Shown: one piece after another, positions 58,653-64,000 of the stretch | Numbering within the stretch: the stretch's first letter is position 1 | How the letters are laid out: the number at the start of each line of letters is the position of its first letter | DNA from: JADZAI01 sp046348585 | GTDB taxonomy: Bacteria > Pseudomonadota > Alphaproteobacteria > Micropepsales > Micropepsaceae | Assembly (NCBI GenBank): GCA_046348585.1 | Contig: JAXMDZ010000015.1 | Location: 1 to 64,000 of the forward strand | Reading direction: 5' to 3' | Length of the DNA: 64,000 bases | Program-made: the position numbers and the translations under genes | The notes under the pieces: generated by a model | The model's input: only the letters and a program-made list of their open reading frames with translations | Databases searched by the model: none | What the model was told of the DNA's origin: nothing

Positions 58653-59588
58653 TCAACGAACGTCGCGCGCGGCGGCGGCCGCCGTTCCCGGCGGAGCGAG
58701 ATAGAGCCGTCCGCCGGCATAGTCGATGAAGAGCCGCACCTCCTTCAGCGCATCGTTGCCGAGGATGAGGGCGGGCCGGTCCGCGAGGCCGAGCGCGGCG
58801 AAGAGGGGAAGATCGGCGGCCTGCACCTCAGGCGTGCGCCAGTCGATCCCGGCCACCGAAAGCCGGGAGGCGCGCGCCTTCAGCGTCGCCGTTCCGCCGA
58901 CGCCGAGTTCGCCTCTCGCAACGCCCGGCGCGCCCGCGACGATGCCTAGCGCCTCGCCCAGCGCCGGATTGAGAATGGTTACGTTCGCGCCGGTATCGAT
59001 CACCGCGCTGGCCGCCACGCCGTCGATCTCCGCCGCGACGATGACGAAATAGTCGGCCCGCCGCGCCATCGCCGCCTCGTGCCAGTCCGCGCCCGGCCGG
59101 GGACCATCGCCCCTTGGGTGGAGCGCCAGTCGCCGGCCCGGCTGGTCGATCTCCACCGCGAAGCGCGACAGCACATTCATGCCGAGAATCCCCCGCGCCT
59201 CCGGCACGCGGGCAAGCGGGGCGTCGAGGATCAGCGTGATCGGGGCCGGCGCCGGCTCGCCCGCCACGGCGACAAACCCCAGCGTATAGATATCGACCGT
59301 CGCCGGACCGTCCGCCAGTTGCACCGGCTGCGGCATGCGCCCCAGCTTCATCAGCCCCAGCTCGCGCCGCAGCGACGTGGTGACCGTGGTCAGCCCCGCA
59401 CCGGTGTCGAGCACCATGGCGAACGGCCCCTTGCCGTTGATCGCGACCTCGACCACCGGCACCCCCCGCGTGGCCAGCGAAAGCGGCGCTTCCGCGGCGT
59501 TCGCGGGGGCGGCCAGCAGCGCGCAGGCCGCCAGGGCCGCCGCCAGACGGCCCGCAAGGCCGGTGTCCGCCCTCTGGGTTCTGGCCAT
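58653..59588 (-). CDS. Periplasmic aspartic protease with two DTGA motifs (retropepsin-like)
   Basis: A 311-residue protein with a signal peptide (ending AAPANAAE). It carries two retropepsin-like domains, each with the catalytic DTGA: D61 in AMVLDTGAGLTT and D198 in SAVIDTGANVTI. Each is followed by the hydrophobic-hydrophobic-Gly element of aspartic proteases (ILGMNVL after the first, LILGNDAL after the second). Two Asp-Thr-Gly motifs in one chain would allow a pepsin-like intramolecular pair instead of the homodimer of viral proteases. The substrate is unknown. It is divergent from typA. Confidence 0.85.
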   Translation of the reverse strand: MARTQRADTGLAGRLAAALAACALLAAPANAAEAPLSLATRGVPVVEVAINGKGPFAMVLDTGAGLTTVTTSLRRELGLMKLGRMPQPVQLADGPATVDIYTLGFVAVAGEPAPAPITLILDAPLARVPEARGILGMNVLSRFAVEIDQPGRRLALHPRGDGPRPGADWHEAAMARRADYFVIVAAEIDGVAASAVIDTGANVTILNPALGEALGIVAGAPGVARGELGVGGTATLKARASRLSVAGIDWRTPEVQAADLPLFAALGLADRPALILGNDALKEVRLFIDYAGGRLYLAPPGTAAAAARDVR

Positions 59589-59657
59589 CCTCGCCTTGCC
59601 TGTTGCAGTGCAAACAACTATAAGCCGCGCCAATTCCGGCAACAATCGGGCCCCGAG

Positions 59658-59686
59658 GCGCGCTTCAGCGAAAAGCGCGCGTTTTG
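59658..59686 (+). promoter_or_regulatory. Hairpin in the typA leader
   Basis: GCGCGCTT-CAGCGAA-AAGCGCGC, an 8-bp perfect stem with a 7-base loop followed by GTTTTGG, ends 26 bases before the typA ATG. With a short T-run it resembles an attenuator; no gene precedes it on this strand. Confidence 0.4.
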
Positions 59687-59711
59687 GCCTTGGCTGAATC
59701 GAGCGAGCCCC

Positions 59712-61541
59712 ATGGAACTCCGCAATATCGCGATCATCGCGCATGTCGACCACGGCAAGACGACCCTGGTGGACCAGCTTCTCAAGCAGTCCGGCACGTT
59801 CCGCGAGAACCAGCAGGTTCAGGAGCGCGCCATGGACTCCAACGACCAGGAGCGCGAGCGCGGCATCACCATTCTCGCCAAGGCGACCAGCGTCGAGTGG
59901 CAGGGCAAGCGCATCAACATCGTCGACACCCCCGGCCACGCCGATTTCGGCGGCGAGGTGGAGCGCATCCTCTCGATGGTGGACGGCGTCGTGCTGCTGG
60001 TCGACGCCGCCGAAAGCGTGATGCCGCAGACCAAGTTCGTGCTCTCCAAGGCGCTGAAGCTCGGCCTGAAGCCCATCGTCGTCATCAACAAGATCGACCG
60101 CCAGGACGCCCGTCACGAGGAAGTGCTGGAGGAGATCTTCGATCTCTTCCTGGCGCTCGAAGCGGCCGACCACCAGCTCGATTTCCCCGTGCTCTACGCC
60201 TCGGGCCGCAACGGCTGGGCGGTCAACGATCTGAACGACGAGCGCGCCAGCCTGACGCCGCTGTTCGAGAAGATCGTCTCCTACGTGCCCCCGCCGAAGG
60301 TCGCCGCGCTCGGCACCGAGGACCATCCCTTCACGATGCTGGTCACGACCATCCAGTCGGACCCCTATCTCGGCCGCATCCTCACCGGCCGCATCGAGAG
60401 CGGCGTCGCCACGCCCAACCGGAACATCAAGGCGCTGAACGCGGCCGGCGAGACGCTGGAGCGCGCCCGCATCACCAAGATCCTCGCCTTCCGCGGCCTG
60501 TCGCGCACCCCGATCGAGCGCGCCGAGGCGGGCGACATCGTCTCCATCGCCGGCCTCACCGTCGCCACCGTCGCCGATACGCTCTGCGATCCTGCAGTCG
60601 AGCAGCCGCTGCAGGCGATCCCGGTCGATCCGCCGACCATCTCGATCCAGGTCGGCGTCAACGATTCCCCGCTCGCCGGGCGCGAGGGCGACAAGGTGCA
60701 GAGCCGCGTCATCCGCGAGCGGCTGTTCCGCGAGGCCGAGGGCAACGTCGCCATCAAGGTCAAGGAAAGCGAATCCAAGGACACGTTCGAGGTTTCGGGC
60801 CGCGGCGAGCTTCAGCTCGGCGTGCTGATCGAATCCATGCGCCGCGAGGGCTTCGAGCTGTCGATCTCGCGCCCCCGCGTGCTCTTCCGCACCGACGAGG
60901 CGACCGGCGAGCGGCTTGAGCCGATGGAAGAGGTCTTCGTCGACGTCGACGACGCCTATACCGGCGTCGTCATCGAGAAGATGGCGCTGCGCAAGGCCGA
61001 GATGACCGACATGCGCCCGACCGGCGCCGGCAAGACCCGCATCACCTTCTACGCCCCCTCGCGCGGCCTCATCGGCTATCACGGCCAGTTCCTGACCGAC
61101 ACGCGCGGCACCGGCATCATGAACCGCGTGTTCAAGGATTACGGCCCCTACAAGGGGCCGATGGAAGGCCGCCCGCGCGGCGTGCTGATCAGCCTGGAGG
61201 ACGGCGAGGCCGTCACCTACGCGCTCTGGTATCTTGAGGAGCGCGGCACGCTGTTCGTCACCACCGGCACCAAGCTCTATCAGGGCATGATCATCGGCGA
61301 GAACTCGCGCGACAACGACATGGACGTCAATCCGCTGAAATCCAAGCAGCTGACCAACTTCCGCGCCGCCGGCAAGGACGAGGCCGTGCGCCTCACCCCG
61401 CACCGCCAGATGACTCTGGAGCAGGCGATCGCCTATATCGACACCGACGAACTCGTCGAAGTGACGCCGAAATCGATCCGCCTGCGCAAGCGCCAGCTCG
61501 TGCCGCATCTGAGGAAGCGCGCCGAGAAGGCCGACGCGTAA
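59712..61541 (+). CDS. typA: Translational GTPase TypA/BipA
   Basis: A 609-residue ribosome-binding GTPase of the usual length. G1 is AHVDHGKT (residues 10-17), G2 switch ERERGITILAKATSVEW, G3 DTPGHADFGGEVER and G4 NKID (VVINKIDRQDARH). The domain II/III (EF-G like) part and the TypA-specific C-terminal domain follow (RITFYAPSRGLIGYHGQFLTDTRGTGIMNRVF, KLYQGMIIGENSRDNDMDVNPLKSKQLTNFRAAGKDEAV). TypA helps 50S assembly and growth at low temperature. It is followed 24 bases later by the hisN-like gene. A GC-rich hairpin precedes its start. Confidence 0.97.
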   Translation: MELRNIAIIAHVDHGKTTLVDQLLKQSGTFRENQQVQERAMDSNDQERERGITILAKATSVEWQGKRINIVDTPGHADFGGEVERILSMVDGVVLLVDAAESVMPQTKFVLSKALKLGLKPIVVINKIDRQDARHEEVLEEIFDLFLALEAADHQLDFPVLYASGRNGWAVNDLNDERASLTPLFEKIVSYVPPPKVAALGTEDHPFTMLVTTIQSDPYLGRILTGRIESGVATPNRNIKALNAAGETLERARITKILAFRGLSRTPIERAEAGDIVSIAGLTVATVADTLCDPAVEQPLQAIPVDPPTISIQVGVNDSPLAGREGDKVQSRVIRERLFREAEGNVAIKVKESESKDTFEVSGRGELQLGVLIESMRREGFELSISRPRVLFRTDEATGERLEPMEEVFVDVDDAYTGVVIEKMALRKAEMTDMRPTGAGKTRITFYAPSRGLIGYHGQFLTDTRGTGIMNRVFKDYGPYKGPMEGRPRGVLISLEDGEAVTYALWYLEERGTLFVTTGTKLYQGMIIGENSRDNDMDVNPLKSKQLTNFRAAGKDEAVRLTPHRQMTLEQAIAYIDTDELVEVTPKSIRLRKRQLVPHLRKRAEKADA

Positions 61542-61565
61542 GGGTCCTCCATCGAGCCGACCGCC

Positions 61566-62366
61566 TTGACCAAGACCGACCTTTCCGTCCTCGCCGCCTT
61601 CGCCCATCGTCTGGCCGACGCCAGCGGCGCGGCGATCCTGCCGCACTTCCGGGCGGGCCGTGCGGTGGTGGACAAGGGCGGGCTGAAGGGCGAGGCCTAC
61701 GATCCCGTCACCGAGGCCGACAAGGAGGCCGAAACGGCGATCCGCGCCCTCATCGCCGCCGAATATCCAGCCCACGGCGTTCTGGGCGAGGAGCACGGGG
61801 CGGAGCCCGGAACCTCGAACCTCACCTGGGTGATCGATCCGATCGACGGCACCCGCGCCTTCATCACCGGCGGCCCGCAATGGGGCACGCTGATCGCCCT
61901 CAACGACGGCGAGAAGCCGGTGCTCGGCGTCCTCGACCAGCCCTATACCGGCGAGCGCTGGATCGGCCATGACGGCCGCGCCGCCTTCCACGCCCGCGGC
62001 AAGGTCGAGCGGCTGCGCACCCGCCCCTGCGCCGCGCTGGGCGATGCCGTCGTCACCTCCACCCATCCGTGGAGCTATTTCACGCCGGAGGAGCAGGCGC
62101 TCTTCCGCGCCATCGATTCGCGCGCCCGCATGACCCGCTTCGGCGGCGACTGCTACGCTTACGGCCTGCTCGCCATGGGCTGCCTCGACGCGGTGGTGGA
62201 ATCGGCGCTGAAGCCCTGGGACATCCAGGCGCTCGTCCCCATCATCGAGGGCGCGGGCGGCGTCATCACGACCTGGACGGGCGGCGACCCGCAGGACGGC
62301 GGCCATATCGTCGCCAGCGGCGACGAGCGGCTGCATGCGCAGTTGCTGAAGATCCTCGCCGGCTAG
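61566..62366 (+). CDS. hisN: Inositol-monophosphatase family phosphatase, probable histidinol-phosphatase HisN
   Basis: A 266-residue FIG-superfamily phosphatase starting at TTG (61566), since no ATG exists at the conserved N-terminus MTKTDLSVLAAFAHRLADASG. Metal-site motifs: EADKEAETAIRALI (D52), GEEHG (E75/76), DPIDGTRAFI (D91, D94) and KPWDIQALVPIIEGAGG (WD). The TRAFITG text after DPIDG is typical of the HisN/inositol-phosphatase group that dephosphorylates L-histidinol phosphate in alphaproteobacteria and actinobacteria. No other his gene is adjacent. It overlaps the convergent hydrolase gene by 4 bases. Confidence 0.88.
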   Translation: MTKTDLSVLAAFAHRLADASGAAILPHFRAGRAVVDKGGLKGEAYDPVTEADKEAETAIRALIAAEYPAHGVLGEEHGAEPGTSNLTWVIDPIDGTRAFITGGPQWGTLIALNDGEKPVLGVLDQPYTGERWIGHDGRAAFHARGKVERLRTRPCAALGDAVVTSTHPWSYFTPEEQALFRAIDSRARMTRFGGDCYAYGLLAMGCLDAVVESALKPWDIQALVPIIEGAGGVITTWTGGDPQDGGHIVASGDERLHAQLLKILAG

Positions 62367-63313
62367 GCGCCGTCCGCCGCATCGAGGAACGCATCGGCCG
62401 CGTTCCAGAACACCCGCCGCACCTCGTCGCGCTCCTGCACCAGCTCGTGCTCGGCGTCGGAGAAGAGGACGAAGAGACCCCGCTTCACGCGCCGGATCAG
62501 CGTCATGTCGGGGCCCTGATTGACGATGCGGTCATGCGCCGCGCCGACGATCATCAGCGGACAGCGTATGCGCGCCGCGAAGGCCGGGCGCTTCGCTTCG
62601 CGCATCGCCGCGAACGCCTCGCGCGCCCAGCGCCAGGTCGGCCCGCACAGCGCGAGCATCGGTTCGGCCCGCACGATGTCGTTGTTGCGCTCGTAGCGGC
62701 GGCGGTCGGTCGTGACCTTGTTTTCCTCGAACGGCGTCGAGAGCCCGTCATTGCCCGCCCCGCCGGGCGTGAAATCCTCGCCCTTGCCGAGCGCGCACAT
62801 CGCCGCCGCCAGCGGCCGCGAAACGAGCCGCAGCGCCAGCGGCATCCACGCCTTCAGCATCGGCGCGGAGAGAAAGGCGCGCTCGAAATCGTCCGGCCGC
62901 CGGGTCAGATAGCGCAGCGCCAGATGGCCGCCCATCGAGTGGCCGAACAGGACGTGGGGGCCGGGCATCCGGCCTTTGACGAGCGTGTCCATCACCGCGT
63001 CGAGGTCGAGATCGAAATCGGCGAAGCGCCGGACATGGCCCTTGCTGCGGTCGGCGGCGAGGCGCTGCGACAGGCCCTGCCCGCGCCAGTCGAAGCAGAC
63101 GACGCCATAGCCGCGCGCCAGAACCTCGCCGATGAACTCGAAATATTTTTCGATGAACTCGGTGCGCCCCGTGCACACCACCATCGTGCCGCGCGGCGTC
63201 GCGGCCTGCGACGCCCAGACCGCCGCCCGCAGCTTCACGCCGTCGGCGGCCGCCAGTTCGTGCAGCACGCCGCCCGGCGGCGCGGGGTTTCCCGGGATCT
63301 CGACCAGCCGCAA
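62363..63313 (-). CDS. Alpha/beta hydrolase, lysophospholipase (PldB-like)
   Basis: A 316-residue serine hydrolase beginning at TTG 63313, 6 bases after the SCP2 stop. The oxyanion strand is GTMVVCTGRTEFIEKYFEF, and VVCFDWRGQGLSQRL is the pre-loop typical of PldB-type monoacylglycerol/lysophospholipases. The nucleophile elbow is FGHSMGGH (Ser126), the acid is in GAAHDRIV, and the His is in DAEHELVQERDEV. No signal peptide. It probably hydrolyses a lysophospholipid or monoglyceride. Being 6 bases downstream of the SCP2 gene, they likely form one transcript. Confidence 0.9.
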   Translation of the reverse strand: MRLVEIPGNPAPPGGVLHELAAADGVKLRAAVWASQAATPRGTMVVCTGRTEFIEKYFEFIGEVLARGYGVVCFDWRGQGLSQRLAADRSKGHVRRFADFDLDLDAVMDTLVKGRMPGPHVLFGHSMGGHLALRYLTRRPDDFERAFLSAPMLKAWMPLALRLVSRPLAAAMCALGKGEDFTPGGAGNDGLSTPFEENKVTTDRRRYERNNDIVRAEPMLALCGPTWRWAREAFAAMREAKRPAFAARIRCPLMIVGAAHDRIVNQGPDMTLIRRVKRGLFVLFSDAEHELVQERDEVRRVFWNAADAFLDAADGA

Positions 63314-63319
63314 GGCGCG

Positions 63320-63652
63320 CTACACGCCGGCCGCGGCGGCCGCCTTCTGCAGGATCGGCCCGAGCTTCATGGCGACCGCCATGTCGCCGAGGACCTTCAT
63401 CTTGCCCTGCATGAAGGCCATGGTCGGGTCCAGCTCGCGCTTGAACATCTTCATCAGATTGTCGGGCGAGATGACGATGGTGCAGTCCGCCGCCGCATCG
63501 GTATTGCCGACGCTGTTCGGCACCGTCTTGCCGTCGATGACGACGACGCCCTGCCCCTCGAAGTCGAATTTCAGGATCGAGCCGAAGCCGGAGTTTTCGC
63601 CGATCACCTTGGCGAGGCCGGCGGTGATCTCGGAAATCAACTCTGCGCTCAT
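63320..63652 (-). CDS. SCP2 sterol-binding domain protein
   Basis: A 110-residue single-domain SCP2 protein. The fold's landmarks are LKFDFEGQGVVVIDGKTVPNSVGNTDAAADCTIVISPDNLMKMFKRELDPTMAFMQGKMKVLGDMAVAMKLGPIL. The MAFMQGKMKVLGDM block, which forms the lid of the lipid pocket, is fully present. It binds acyl chains, sterol-like lipids or acyl-CoA. It starts at ATG 63652 and is upstream of the lysophospholipase-like gene, 6 bases between stop and start, suggesting a small lipid-handling operon. Confidence 0.9.
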   Translation of the reverse strand: MSAELISEITAGLAKVIGENSGFGSILKFDFEGQGVVVIDGKTVPNSVGNTDAAADCTIVISPDNLMKMFKRELDPTMAFMQGKMKVLGDMAVAMKLGPILQKAAAAAGV

Positions 63653-63743
63653 GGGTCTCCTCCAAGCGGCTCTGCGGCCTGTTGCCCGGCGGCGATGAAT
63701 AACGGAAAAGCGGGGTCTCCGCCATCCGCCCGCATCGGACGCC

Positions 63744-64000
63744 ATGCCCCCAGTCCTGCCCGCGATCGTCCATCCCGAAGGCTCGCCGCTCGCGGCCCTC
63801 GCCGCCGGGGAATTGCGCGCCCATCTTGGCCGTCTCGACGCGCCGTGCGGCATCGCCTACGTCGAGATCGCCCATGGCGGCGACCCGGCGGGCGAGGGCT
63901 TCGCCTGGCGCGTGACGGAAGGCGCGGTGCGCATCGCCGCCGACGGCCCGCGCGGGGCGCTCCACGCCGCCTTCGATCTTCTGGAAGCCCTCGGCTTCGC
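63744..64000 (+). CDS. N-terminal fragment of a possible family-20/67-type glycosidase, runs off the window
   Basis: About 85 residues are visible from ATG 63744. After a variable start the sequence reads GEGFAWRVTEGAVRIAADGPRGALHAAFDLLEALGF. The pattern, a short beta hairpin then GxRG(A/V)LHAxFDLLExLG, is that of the N-terminal accessory domain of alpha-glucuronidases and hexosaminidase-type enzymes. The catalytic domain is outside the window, so the assignment is tentative. The gene is divergent from the SCP2/lysophospholipase operon, with a 91-base gap. Confidence 0.5.
   Translation, partial: MPPVLPAIVHPEGSPLAALAAGELRAHLGRLDAPCGIAYVEIAHGGDPAGEGFAWRVTEGAVRIAADGPRGALHAAFDLLEALGF

Noticed and set aside
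58653..62336. A 1227-codon minus-strand frame spanning typA and hisN
   Set aside because: Only the last ~311 codons (58653-59588) are real, with signal peptide and DTGA motifs. The rest is antisense to typA and hisN.

Overview
The window is 64 kb of uniformly high-GC, gene-dense bacterial chromosome. The gene content points to an alphaproteobacterium: a CpdR-type single-domain response regulator next to an N-formylglutamate amidohydrolase, a DUF1244 protein, two UrcA-family proteins, a zinc-free L36 ribosomal protein, a PlcP/Agt-like lipid-remodelling pair, and REP-like palindromes of a kind common in this class. I do not assign a genus. I saw no phage, insertion sequence, plasmid gene or CRISPR array. 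The one small accessory element is a ParD/ParE toxin-antitoxin pair.

Layout. 1-5 kb: the N-terminus of GlmU, a GMC flavoenzyme, a PAS_5 protein and small secreted proteins. 5-12 kb: enoyl-CoA hydratase and acyl-CoA dehydrogenase flanking a GYF/Cas2-like fusion, then a TonB-C protein, a gamma-carbonic anhydrase-like protein, a SemiSWEET, a GIY-YIG protein and a MoxR ATPase. 12.4-18 kb: an RND efflux operon with a divergent TetR regulator and a perfect operator palindrome inside the promoter. 18-22.5 kb: a VWA protein (the usual MoxR partner, here about 6 kb away), a methyltransferase, a CX3C-rich lipoprotein, DUF1244 and an N-formylglutamate amidohydrolase-like gene. 22.6-30 kb: glycerate 2-kinase and pyruvate kinase, then glycolate oxidase glcDEF on the other strand; together they could carry glycolate carbon towards pyruvate. 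30-37 kb: parDE, rpmJ, an MFS/acetyltransferase pair, two tandem MltB-type lytic transglycosylases, a small HNH protein and a second MFS. 37.5-44.7 kb: PBP1C and a thioester-containing alpha-2-macroglobulin. 45-50 kb: tRNA-Val, a GST, two consecutive UrcA/winged-helix modules and cpdR. 51-64 kb: the plcP/agt-like pair, YceI, a Pat-like acetyltransferase with a shortened ATP-grasp region, an S9 peptidase, a two-DTG-motif aspartic protease, typA, an inositol-monophosphatase-family enzyme (hisN-like), a lysophospholipase-like hydrolase, an SCP2 protein and the start of a possible glycosidase.

The strongest candidates for something not well described are the duplicated [UrcA <-- --> membrane winged-helix regulator] modules at 46.1-49.5 kb. 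Others are the GYF/Cas2-like fusion at 6 kb, the twin-CX3C lipoprotein at 20.7 kb, the Pat homologue lacking half of its ATP-grasp domain, and the parE gene with no canonical start codon. Family assignments come from reading motifs; no database search was possible.
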